From: JAWVZS01 sp964507825
GTDB taxonomy: Archaea > Thermoproteota > Nitrososphaeria > Nitrososphaerales > Nitrosopumilaceae
Length of the DNA stretch: 38,072 nucleotides
Assembly: GCA_964507825.1 (NCBI GenBank)
Contig: CAZDQM010000057.1
Coordinates: 1 to 38,072, forward strand
Direction of reading: 5' to 3'
A model generated the notes under the pieces. The model made no database searches and had not been told where the DNA came from. It saw nothing but the letters and a program-made list of their open reading frames with translations. Below are positions 1 to 9,000 of this stretch, piece by piece. Position 1 is the stretch's first letter. The number at the start of each line of letters is the position of its first letter. The position numbers and the translations under genes are program-made.

Positions 1-123
1 AAGCGCCTGTTTGGAGAGCACCTAATGGCCCTCAAGTGGAAAAACATCGAGCAGGAGGTAAAACTCAAGATGATTCTATACAACAAGTGGAGGGACGAGT
101 CGATCGCGCGGGAGGCGAGGTGA
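1..123 (+). pseudogene. C-terminal end of a probable IS5-like DDE transposase (cut by window edge)
   Basis: An open frame enters from the left edge and ends at a TGA, leaving 40 visible residues. The stretch RLFGEHLMALKWKNIEQEV followed by KLKMILYN resembles the last helix region of archaeal IS5-type transposases, which often read like FGEYV..K..NMVKE...KASLYN. The tail after it is very basic and acidic (KWRDESIAREAR). The catalytic DDE residues would lie outside the window, so it cannot be told whether the gene is intact. The call rests on recalled family pattern only; another basic DNA-binding protein is possible. Confidence 0.4.
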
Positions 124-216
124 CACCATGACGACATGACACCCATGTCGCCGTCTGATGGGTACTTGGTAGCACATAGATGGCGAATTAAGAAACACAG
201 TATGCGTCACAATAGG

Positions 217-230
217 TTTTTAAGTAAATA
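217..230 (+). promoter_or_regulatory. TATA box of the Sec61-beta/DUF2070 unit
   Basis: The sequence TTTTTAAGTAAATA is centred about 25 bases before the ATG at 246. That is the spacing expected for an archaeal TATA box serving a leaderless transcript. Between the transposase tail and this box (124-216) nothing else is visible. Confidence 0.6.
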
Positions 231-245
231 TTCGATCAGGCCATC

Positions 246-413
246 ATGGCTGAGAAAAAGGGTGCACCACTCCCGGCATCAAGCGCCGGCCTGCTTAGAT
301 TCTTTGAGGACGAGACCAAGGGGTTCAAGATTGATCCAAGGATCGTAGTCTCCATTCCGATCAGTTTGATTGCCATTTCATGGGCATTAGATCTAATATT
401 AATATCGGGATAA
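246..413 (+). CDS. secG: Preprotein translocase subunit Sec61-beta (SecG)
   Basis: A 55-residue protein starting MAEKKGAPLPASSAGLLRFF. A short basic/polar cytosolic segment carries the family's A.SSAGLLRF motif and is followed by FEDE.KGFKIDP and one hydrophobic helix (about residues 35-54, VVSIPISLIAISWALDLILI) that ends at the C terminus. This is the typical layout of archaeal Sec61-beta, a tail-anchored small subunit of the SecYE translocon. The ATG sits about 25 bases after a TATA box. The stop codon is one or a few bases before the start of the DUF2070 gene, so the two are probably cotranscribed. The gene is easily missed because of its size. Confidence 0.9.
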   Translation: MAEKKGAPLPASSAGLLRFFEDETKGFKIDPRIVVSIPISLIAISWALDLILISG

Positions 414-417
414 CGTG

Positions 418-2157
418 ATGAATGGTTCTGCCGACAGCGTCTCCGGAATTCACAAGCGCTATACACTCACGTTATTCAATCCGTCATCACATTACCAGTC
501 GTTGATTTTTGCAGTATGTACAGTTGTAGCAATCACGGCGCTGGTATCATACAGCTACCAGATATCAGACAGTTTTCCACTAGCAGTCACAATTGTAATT
601 CCAATCCTGCTTGCCACGCAAGTAATCGACTCTAGGCTGATCCGGCACAAAGAGTATTCAAAGGCGTTGCACATGTCGTTGTTTGGCAACCTGATCTGGC
701 TGATTACTGCCGGATCAGCAGTCATAGCGGCATACATCTTGGGCAAGCCGGAGATTGCAACAATGCACTTTGTAATAGGCATGTTCTTGTTTGTAAGTTT
801 TAGAATTGGCATCTTTACAACGGTCCTTGGCGTGAGCCTAAAAAAGGCATGGCTAGTCTGCTTTATCCAGCCACTGTCAATATTGCTGGCCCTGCTACCG
901 ATGGACATGTGGAATGCGGTGCTGACCGATCCGACCACGCTTGCGTTCGGCGCGATCTTTATCGCCATTGCATCAGTCTGGTCAAAGATAACTGATGGTG
1001 CAGGAAGGCCCGGAATAGAGAGCACGCATAGGCTGATCCAGCTATACCTGTCATCTCAGGGAAGCGATAACGAGCCAATCGAGGAGATCATCGAGGATCG
1101 TTCAAACCCTTCTACGATCAAGACGCATCAGATCCGGTTGGAAAACGAAAAGGATGTAGACGTCAGACTAGTGTTGCCAGACGTGCATCCCGGCCCATAC
1201 CACCCAATCGGCGGCAGCAACATCCCGTACAAAATTTACGAGGCGCTCGGCTCCTCGGCAATGGTCATGCACAGCATCTCAGATCACTCTTTGAACATTC
1301 CCTCGCAAAGGCAGGTTGAAAAGTACCTCAATGACTTGAAAAAGACCGCTACTATTGATCATGGAATGACATGTACAGAGCCCGTGGTGGTTCAAATCAA
1401 CAAGGCACGGGTGACGGGCCTGCTCTTTGACAGAAAGCCGATTTTGTTTTTGTCGCTGTCACCCCACGGTATGGAGGACCTGCCAAGCTATGTAAAAACA
1501 GAGATTGAGCAGTTTGCAGAGAATCGAAACTTTGATCAGGTTCTAGTAGTAGACTGCCACAATGCAATGGGCGGGGAGATTTCCAAGTCAGATTCAGAAG
1601 ACATGTTAAAGGCAGCAAAATCATGCCTAGATACCCTAATCACCAAGGAAAGACACTCGTTTGAATTCGGCTATGCCAACTCCAACAAGCTCAACCTGTA
1701 CACGGTCGACCTAGCAAACGGCGGACTTGGGATACTGTGCCTGAAGATCAAGGATCAAAAATACTTTCTTGGATGGGCAGATGCCAACAACATGGAAAAC
1801 GGCGTAAGGGAGAGAATAGTAGAAGATTTCAAGGACAATGGATATCACCTGCTAGAGCTGTTCACATCCGACACCCACTTTTCACAGGTTAGGGTGCGCA
1901 ACAAAAACGGGTATTACCAGTTTGGAATCATGTCCAAGCCAGAAGAGATCGCCGGATGGTATCTGAAAATAGCAATAGAGGCCGAAAAGACCATCAGTCC
2001 CGGAAGGTTCGAACTGCTACAAAACACATCAAAAATCAAGATCATGGGGCCCAAGATTTTCGAGGACTACAAGGTGGCAATAGACAACTCGCTACGGATC
2101 ACAAAGTTCTTTGCAAGCGGTTCGTTCGCGCTGTTCATTGCGACCCTGTTTCTATAG
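418..2157 (+). CDS. DUF2070 family membrane protein, neutral-ceramidase-like
   Basis: A 579-residue protein from the ATG at 418; a GTG at 415 gives one residue more. The N-terminal 190 residues contain about six transmembrane helices. A soluble domain of about 350 residues follows, and a final hydrophobic helix lies at about 558-578. The soluble part carries the DUF2070 signatures HPGPYHPIGGSN (about residue 259) and DCHNAMGG (about 381). The family is archaeal, and COG descriptions place it in the neutral ceramidase superfamily as a predicted membrane-associated lipid hydrolase; the His/Asp/Asn motifs would then be metal or substrate ligands. No substrate is known. It starts within a few bases of the Sec61-beta stop, so translation is likely coupled. 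Confidence 0.85.
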   Translation: MNGSADSVSGIHKRYTLTLFNPSSHYQSLIFAVCTVVAITALVSYSYQISDSFPLAVTIVIPILLATQVIDSRLIRHKEYSKALHMSLFGNLIWLITAGSAVIAAYILGKPEIATMHFVIGMFLFVSFRIGIFTTVLGVSLKKAWLVCFIQPLSILLALLPMDMWNAVLTDPTTLAFGAIFIAIASVWSKITDGAGRPGIESTHRLIQLYLSSQGSDNEPIEEIIEDRSNPSTIKTHQIRLENEKDVDVRLVLPDVHPGPYHPIGGSNIPYKIYEALGSSAMVMHSISDHSLNIPSQRQVEKYLNDLKKTATIDHGMTCTEPVVVQINKARVTGLLFDRKPILFLSLSPHGMEDLPSYVKTEIEQFAENRNFDQVLVVDCHNAMGGEISKSDSEDMLKAAKSCLDTLITKERHSFEFGYANSNKLNLYTVDLANGGLGILCLKIKDQKYFLGWADANNMENGVRERIVEDFKDNGYHLLELFTSDTHFSQVRVRNKNGYYQFGIMSKPEEIAGWYLKIAIEAEKTISPGRFELLQNTSKIKIMGPKIFEDYKVAIDNSLRITKFFASGSFALFIATLFL

Positions 2158-2773
2158 TGTGCATGCTTTCAAGGTTGCCATAAAACTCGTCTACAAACGA
2201 CGGAAACTGCAGTATTGGAACGATTGGGACTCGGTCGATAAAGTCAATCCGGTCCTTGTATAGCGTCACAATGACAGGAATTGCCATAGAGCCGGCAGTC
2301 TTTGCCACGTACTGTTTAGTACGCTCTACTTGCTTTTTGACGACGTTGCGCATCGCAGATGAGCCGTACCGTTTCCAGTGTTTGCAGTCAACAAGGATCG
2401 CAATTCCAAGATTCACGCCCACCACGTCGATCTCCATCCTAGGACGCGTCAGGATTACGTTTTTCATGACTGCAAATCCCTTGGCCTCAAGTATCCTAGC
2501 GGCCAGCCCCTCAAAGGACCTCCAGTCCAGATGAATTGCAACATCGTCAATCATGGCGCCCTGCGCTATCAGCATCAGTGCAACAGACAGCTTGTCAGAT
2601 ATAGTAAACATATACTGCCCGTCCACAAGCTGGCCGATCCCCTCCTCGATCAGGCCGTCAAGAACTCGGGCGCATCTATCGGCATCCATCCCCGTCATTG
2701 CGGCAAAATCATCAACAGATATCCCGTCAGGTATTATGGCACGCAATGCATTTACTGCAAGGGATCCGTTCAC
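2135..2773 (-). CDS. Winged-helix / PD-(D/E)xK (Mrr-like) nuclease-domain protein
   Basis: About 212 residues. The N-terminal 70 residues look like a winged-helix domain (DDFAAMTGMDADRCARVLD, then LVDGQYMFTIS). From about residue 87 there is a restriction-endonuclease-like fold: FEGLAARILEAKGF, then RPRMEIDVVGVN, then ILVDCKHWKRYG. These supply the E...D...DxK pattern of Mrr-type PD-(D/E)xK nucleases, with DCK in place of the usual ExK. The GTG at 2773 is preferred because a TATA box (2795-2802) lies 26 bases upstream; a TTG at 2785 is the alternative. No methyltransferase gene is adjacent, so a classical restriction-modification role is not supported. DNA repair or a conserved thaumarchaeal housekeeping role is as likely. 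It overlaps the DUF2070 gene tail to tail by 23 bases. Confidence 0.75.
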   Translation of the reverse strand: MNGSLAVNALRAIIPDGISVDDFAAMTGMDADRCARVLDGLIEEGIGQLVDGQYMFTISDKLSVALMLIAQGAMIDDVAIHLDWRSFEGLAARILEAKGFAVMKNVILTRPRMEIDVVGVNLGIAILVDCKHWKRYGSSAMRNVVKKQVERTKQYVAKTAGSMAIPVIVTLYKDRIDFIDRVPIVPILQFPSFVDEFYGNLESMHTIETGSQ

Positions 2774-2794
2774 TGGTATGATCAATTCGGTGTG

Positions 2795-2834
2795 ACTTTA
2801 AGTGTTTTACAGAATTAAAAAAGACGTTTAATTA
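2795..2834. promoter_or_regulatory. Divergent promoter pair between nuclease-like gene and solute-binding protein gene
   Basis: Two TATA boxes face opposite ways. ACTTTAAG at 2795-2802, read on the minus strand as CTTAAAGT, serves the nuclease-like gene. TTTAATTA at 2827-2834 lies 26-27 bases before the GTG at 2857. Both spacings point to leaderless transcripts. Confidence 0.55.
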
Positions 2835-2856
2835 TGTCTGTTATTAGAACAGGAAC

Positions 2857-5295
2857 GTGCATGCGATAGCCTTGATATTAATTGTAACAGTTTTTGCATC
2901 ATCATGCATGCTAGCTGCCTATGCCAGCGGCACAAACTCGGACTCTGTAACGTTCATTCAGTATCTTGATGAGAATACCGCATTAGAGGAGGTCAGGAAT
3001 GGAAACCTTGACATGTATTATTACAGGGTCTCCCCAGACAGGATCGAGGGCGCGCATTCAAGGGAGGGCCTAAAGGTCTTTGATTCAACCGGCGGCTCTT
3101 ACAGCATTCTAATCAACCCCGCAGAGACCGAGGAATTTAACCCGTTTTTCTACAAGGACGTCAGGTTCGCATTGAACTATTTGGTGGACAGGAAGCTGAT
3201 TGTAAACGAATTGATGGGTGGGTACGGCGTACCCATGATTTCAAATTATGGTCCGTTTGATCCCGAATACCTTACAATCCTTGGCGTGTTAGAAGAATTT
3301 CAATTCAGGTATAATCCCAAGCTGGCTGAACAAATGATTACAGAGACGCTCCAGGAAAACGGTGCCCAAAGAATCAACGGGTTGTGGATGCATGAGGGAA
3401 ACCCCGTTACGATTACCATGTTCATCAGGAGCGACGACCCGGTAAGAAAATCAATCGGCGAGATTCTAGCGTCGGAGCTAGAAATCATGGGATTCAAGGT
3501 GATCAAGGATTACGGGGATTTGAACAAGGCGTTCGTCATAGTATATGGCTCTAATCCGGCCGAGGCAAAATGGAGCTTGTACACGGAGGGATGGGGAGGC
3601 CGTTCGGCCTTTGTCAGATACGATCCGGTCGGCCTAGCGCAGATGTATTCCCCATGGTTTTCAAACACTCCTGGCTTTAACAATCCAGCATACTGGAATT
3701 ATGAGAACCAGCGCCTAGACAACATCACGCAAAGGATCTATACCGGGGACTTTGAGTCCGCCGAACAAAGAAACGAGCTTATTCAGATGGCCACGACCGA
3801 GGCGATAAGCGAGTCAGTTAGAATTTTTCTCGCAAGCAAGATAGACCAATACGTAGTAAACAAGAGCGTCGACGGCGTAATCAACGACTTTGGCGCCGGT
3901 GTTCCAACAAGGTTTACACCCATTAACGCAAGAGGGCAGGACGACGGACTCACAATAGGTGTCAAGCAAATCTACCAAGGAGCATGGAATCCTGTGAGAG
4001 GCCTGACAGACAGCTACAGTTCGCACGTCTGGAATCCCGTCATGGATCCAGGTGTGTTCAAGCACCCGTTTACCGGAAACACCATCCCAATAAGAACACA
4101 ATGGCATGTGGAGACCGATGGTCCGAATCAAAAGATCAGCGTGCCAGATGACGCAATATTATGGGATCCAGAGTCACAGTCATGGAAAAACGTAATGGGT
4201 GCAAAGGCAGTCAGCAAAGTGACATTCGATCTGGATTTCAGCAGATGGCACGACGGGGTGCAGATGGACATGTACGATATGTTATACTCCACGTACTTTG
4301 CGCTAGAATGGGGCACACCGGGGGATGAAAACGATGGAACCTTTGACTCTGAATATACGCCGCAGGCCGCGCAGATGGTCTCCACCCTAGTAGGAATAAG
4401 GCAGACCGGCGAGTCGCAGATCGAGGTGTATGTAGATTACTGGCATTTTGATGAGGCAGAGATTGCAAGCTGGGCGTCAATATGGAGCGTCATGCCATGG
4501 CAGGTCTATGCCGCGATGGAGAGAGCAGTACTAGATGGCAAGGCCTCGTTTTCACGCTCAGAGGCAGTCAGCAAGAACGTCAACTGGCTCTCGCTACTAG
4601 TACCAAGCGATGCATATTCCGTAAGAGATATTCTCAATGGGTTTAGTAATGATGAATTCATCCCCGCCGCGCTAAGAGAATTCGGGCTTGGCGACGACTA
4701 TTACCAAGAAAGATATGACTCGACTATTAGGTGGATCGAGGAGAAAGATCATGCAGTGATCAGTAACGGCCCGTTCTATCTGGATTCATATTCCCCCGAG
4801 TCTAGAACAATCACCTTGGCAACCTTTGATGATCCCAGCTATCCGTTTGAGCAGGGGCGCTGGGCCAAGTTTGAAATGGTCGAATTTCCGTCAATAACAA
4901 ACGTCAGCATTCCAAAAATAGTTTCAAAATCAGATGTAATTGAATTCGATATAGAGACCAAGGACGCGTCTGAGATAATATATTTTGTCTCAAATCAGGA
5001 CGGCATAGTGGAATCACAGAGAATAAGCGCAGAGTCGGGCTCGAGCACCATCAGAATATCAGGTGAGAACATGCAAGATAACACGAATAATATCAAGATC
5101 TTTGCAATCTCAAATGACGTTCTAAGGCCGGATTTTTATGAGACAAGCTTTATAGTTTCTGACGACATGGTTTCCGTCAACGACGATATAATTGCAAGAC
5201 CCGTCGATTCAAAAGAGTTTGATTATTGGTGGATGTATATCGCCCTTGCTACCGCGGCCGCAGTAGCGGCCATCTACATCAAGAGACGGCTATAG
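2857..5295 (+). CDS. Extracellular solute-binding protein family 5 (peptide/oligo-ligand type), C-terminally membrane-anchored
   Basis: An 812-residue protein. A hydrophobic signal segment lies at residues 1-24 (ending LAAYASG) and one transmembrane helix near 788-806 is followed by KRRL, so the body is extracytoplasmic and anchored. Recognisable SBP family 5 motifs are DVRFALNYLVDRKLIVNELM with GGYGVP (about 101-126), FSRWHDGVQM (about 459-468) and NGPFYLDSYSPE (about 637). In ordinary DppA/OppA proteins the HDG motif comes first and the AL.Y..DR motif last, so the order looks rotated here. No permease or ATPase genes are adjacent. GTG at 2857 is the only start downstream of the in-frame TAG at 2845, and it has a TATA box at -27. 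Ligand unknown. Confidence 0.8.
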   Translation: MHAIALILIVTVFASSCMLAAYASGTNSDSVTFIQYLDENTALEEVRNGNLDMYYYRVSPDRIEGAHSREGLKVFDSTGGSYSILINPAETEEFNPFFYKDVRFALNYLVDRKLIVNELMGGYGVPMISNYGPFDPEYLTILGVLEEFQFRYNPKLAEQMITETLQENGAQRINGLWMHEGNPVTITMFIRSDDPVRKSIGEILASELEIMGFKVIKDYGDLNKAFVIVYGSNPAEAKWSLYTEGWGGRSAFVRYDPVGLAQMYSPWFSNTPGFNNPAYWNYENQRLDNITQRIYTGDFESAEQRNELIQMATTEAISESVRIFLASKIDQYVVNKSVDGVINDFGAGVPTRFTPINARGQDDGLTIGVKQIYQGAWNPVRGLTDSYSSHVWNPVMDPGVFKHPFTGNTIPIRTQWHVETDGPNQKISVPDDAILWDPESQSWKNVMGAKAVSKVTFDLDFSRWHDGVQMDMYDMLYSTYFALEWGTPGDENDGTFDSEYTPQAAQMVSTLVGIRQTGESQIEVYVDYWHFDEAEIASWASIWSVMPWQVYAAMERAVLDGKASFSRSEAVSKNVNWLSLLVPSDAYSVRDILNGFSNDEFIPAALREFGLGDDYYQERYDSTIRWIEEKDHAVISNGPFYLDSYSPESRTITLATFDDPSYPFEQGRWAKFEMVEFPSITNVSIPKIVSKSDVIEFDIETKDASEIIYFVSNQDGIVESQRISAESGSSTIRISGENMQDNTNNIKIFAISNDVLRPDFYETSFIVSDDMVSVNDDIIARPVDSKEFDYWWMYIALATAAAVAAIYIKRRL

Positions 5296-5786
5296 GCGCC
5301 TAGGCCATAATCGCGTGCAATTCGGGCAATGTCGTCATATAATCTAGCATTAGAGTAATCCTCTAGTAGGTTTTGATTCAGCGCATAAAATGTGTGTCCC
5401 CACTTGAACTTGTCTAACAAATTCATAGAGTCCTGCCTGAATCCCATGATAAACAGCGCACCGGAAATAGCCTCTACAGTGGTCAGTTTGCCGAGTTTGG
5501 AATAATTTACCGGATTTCCTGCAAGTAGCGGCGGTAGCTTACGTTTGATTCCTGCAAGTCCCTTTGGAAATGCCGTCCCGACCATATTCCATGAACAGTC
5601 CACTGCCGTGACAGATCTTCCTAGGGATCGATCGGATGGAAGCAGATATCGTCCTGCAAACGGATCTAGTATTATGGACCGCTCCGACGTCTTGCCGACG
5701 CTACGTGCAAGGCCGAACCGGACGAGTTTTGCGGCGGTGCATTTTGCCGGATCGTCCTGCCTGAGCATCAATATCTGGATCCGCAA
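5274..5786 (-). CDS. tsr3: Tsr3, 16S/18S rRNA aminocarboxypropyltransferase (DUF367)
   Basis: 170 residues from the TTG at 5786, giving MRIQILMLRQDDPAKCTAAK, the usual N terminus of the family. Tsr3 transfers the 3-amino-3-carboxypropyl group of SAM to a pseudouridine in small-subunit rRNA during ribosome maturation. Supporting blocks are ILDPFAGRYLLPSDR, AVDCSWN, RKLPPLLAGNPVNYSKLGKL, TTVEAISGAL and FKWGHTFYALNQNLLEDY, all in family order and at near family length. A TATA-like sequence lies at 5801-5812. An ATG-less extension to 5834 exists but adds residues that do not look conserved. It overlaps the 3' end of the solute-binding protein gene by 22 bases, tail to tail. Confidence 0.92.
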   Translation of the reverse strand: MRIQILMLRQDDPAKCTAAKLVRFGLARSVGKTSERSIILDPFAGRYLLPSDRSLGRSVTAVDCSWNMVGTAFPKGLAGIKRKLPPLLAGNPVNYSKLGKLTTVEAISGALFIMGFRQDSMNLLDKFKWGHTFYALNQNLLEDYSNARLYDDIARIARDYGLGAYSRLLM

Positions 5787-6051
5787 TGAGAAAGGTCGCG
5801 TTATAGATAATATTATTACTTGTGTTGTATACACATTGTAATAGGATCCGACGGCAGTCTACATGTTGCCAGCGTCGTAGCTCATGCAGGTATAAAATTT
5901 GCACGATTCTTGCATGTTCAGATACATGTCAATAAATTCCCGCAAAGCATGTGATTCGTATCGGTACCAACCATGGCACAGGTTCTAGTCGGATAACATG
6001 TACGGTCATCTTGGTTCATGATATATCCCCCAGATTTATGGATGACTAGGT

Positions 6052-9000
6052 TTAATCGTCAACCGGTTCATAAACAACTTGGTAATAGAATCTAGACACC
6101 TGGTCCTCTTTTATTACGGATACATGGAATGGTTCCAATGTAAGTCCAGAGCCTTCCTGTGCAGGTAGGATGGAGAACCGTTCAAATACCGCGTCCGGAC
6201 CGGTGTATCTAATTAGGTGCTGTATGCCGTACAGATGAACCATTGTTGCAGAGTCTTCAGGTCCTGTCGAGTTAGATATAATGCATCCATCATCCTGTCC
6301 GATTATACATGTCCCATTGGTAGTTGCAACATGCAAGTTGACGCCCTGCTCATTGCCCCTAGAAGTCAACAATGATCCAAAGATCTCGACTGGCGCAAGG
6401 TCAATCCCCTTGAAGACCTTGCGTTCTGGTGTTATTGTAATTTCAGAGTCGGCAATCCGGCTTGCCTTGTCGACTATCCAAGTCGTCCGTTCAACCACGT
6501 CAAAGGTAACAGATCGTGTATCAAATCCCGCATCTACAGTAATTTCATACGAGCCCAAGCTGTCTTTTAGTGGAATTGTATAGTTGTAGACGAATCCCGC
6601 TGACGGATCCGGACGGATCGAGGTTACCGGCCCCACATGCGTTCCGCAGTAGAACGAGCCGCACGTAATGCTGGACTCGGAGCTTTGAATCACGCTGACG
6701 TCGAACTTTTCAATATGTACAATCTTGTTTGGTTGCCCAGTCAGAATCACGCTGTCACCCGGATGATACGTATCTCCGTCCAAGTTCAAAATAAGTTCAA
6801 CAGGCTGATCTCCCCCGAATACAAATTTACTGACAACGTCAAACTCGGTGTATGCAACCTTGGTCAAGTAGGTGGCCTTGACCTTGTATGTCCCCTCCAA
6901 AAATATAGTCGCCGGAAGCTCAAAGGTGCTAGAATAGAATCCACCCTGCTTTGGATATACGTTGGACTCGTGGATGGGGGCAAACGGTATCTTGTTGGAC
7001 AGTACCTTGATGTTGACCAAGGGTGGAATCACCAGTCCTTCATCCCCAGCAATTCGTGCAATCACATGGCCACTGACAACTAGTTTGGTGCCGGGCTTGT
7101 AGGTAGATTGTTCAGTGGATACTGTAAGTGGTTCTAGGTTGAGCGAGTCGCGTTCGGGATCCAATGATACCTTGAAGAAGATGTCCGCGTCATTGCCTTC
7201 AGTTTCTAAGTTGATCTTGTAAACGCCAAGGTTGGACTTGGGGACCACGCGCTCGTTCCCAAGTCCCGTGGTCACCTCAAAGCGCGGCGTATCCCATGAC
7301 CAAGAAAACTTGCCCGCATCTATCGTGGTTCCAAACTTGTCGGTATCACCATCAGGTTTGTGAACAGTTATGGTAACGCCCTGGTTGTCCCTTGACTGCG
7401 CGCCAAATGTGCCGGTCAGCTGTAAGGTTTCGCCAAGGCCGTAGACCTGCTTGTCCAAGAATGCAATGATCTCGTTCTTGCCTATCTTCATCGGATCAAC
7501 TACCACAAACGAGGCATGCGTAGTCATGTTTCCATAGCGTGCGGTTATGACATAGATGCCATCATTAAAAAGCGTGTGCGGGATTTCAAAAGAAGTCTCA
7601 AAACGTCCGGCTAGGTCCGGAATTGCAGTCATGGAAAGATCGGCAAGGAGGCCCCCGGGAGTGTGGGTTTGTGCATCCGTAGGAAGCCCCACGGTGGAAA
7701 CATCAGCACCATCAACCGCGATAATCTTCAGATGGACAGGTTCGGTTTGAAGTCCGCTTTTCTGTATTTGTTCCGTGATCATCCCAGTTATCTTGGCGGA
7801 GCTGCCAACATCATACCTGCCTTTGTCAGGAAATATGAAAAATGGATCATCGGGGACAGAATGGGATTTGGCATTCTCTGCAATTACAAACGTCTTGGTA
7901 ACGGTCCCGATATCGCCGCTGATTTTTATCCGATACTCGTCAAACGAGGTAAACGACGATGGAATTTGAAATACATAGCTAAACGAACCGTCACCGGCTA
8001 GCCGCACAACATCCAATATCTTAAGCCCCGTTCCCCCGCCGGCATGACTACCAGTGCCTAGTGCAAGGTTGGTTGACTTTATTATCTCTAGATCAAGTGA
8101 TGCAACCCAATGCTGGTTAGAGCGGCCGGAGATCATAACCGCGTCACCAGGCTCATAAACATCCTTGTCGGTGTTCAATGAAATGGGGACATCTTCTTTG
8201 ATGTCAGCATTTACAGTAAAAAAGTGCTCCGCGGTCTGATCACCATACTGGCCTGCAATACGGTACTGTCCATATACCTGGGAGATCGGGCTGATAAGCA
8301 TATTTGTCACAAACTGAGCACTGTCTGAATCCGTAAAGATGCCCAGTGTGTTCACATCGGAGCTCGGAAACAAGTTTCCGCTTGTAACCACGTTTGAATT
8401 CGGATCATAGACGGAGAACCGAAGTCCCTCAAGCGGTATCTCCCTAGTGGTTGAGGCCAGGATCACAACAGTCTGGCCAGGCAGATAGGACTCTGAATCC
8501 GTTTCAATGGACAAGATCCCGCCCCGACTCTGCTCAATCTCAATAATTTTATTTCCCACAGAGAATTGCGTGGTATCAATCGCGTCCCCGTATGTTACGG
8601 TGACGTTGTATATTCCCTCATTGACTCCCAATATCTGCCGCAGGTTGATCTTGGTAGAGTATTCCAAAAGAAGATTAGGGTACATAGTCACGGCGCTGTG
8701 ATACTCTGGCCCCGAGATTGTAATCTTGATTTGTTCTGGCAAGAAAGTCGGCTTTTCCATGAATACCCTTTCTGACACAGTTCCACGGATAACCGCGGTC
8801 TGGCCAAACAGATATGATGACCTGTCAGAATCAACGGTTACGGACACGGCTTTAGGTTCGGATTCCTGTTTTAGATCAGGTCGTCCATTCGTCGATCCAA
8901 TCGAGGGCGTACCAAAGGTCCAGTCATCTGCAGAGTCCGAGTCCAGCGCATCATAAATCCTCTGCCAGGATTCTAGGCCGCCTGCTAGGTCGGTTAGTCT

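Noticed and set aside
7663..8001. Plus-strand frames of 60-150 residues inside the lamin-tail gene
   Set aside because: They are antisense to a continuous 1109-residue frame with a signal peptide and regular repeats; no domain is seen in them.
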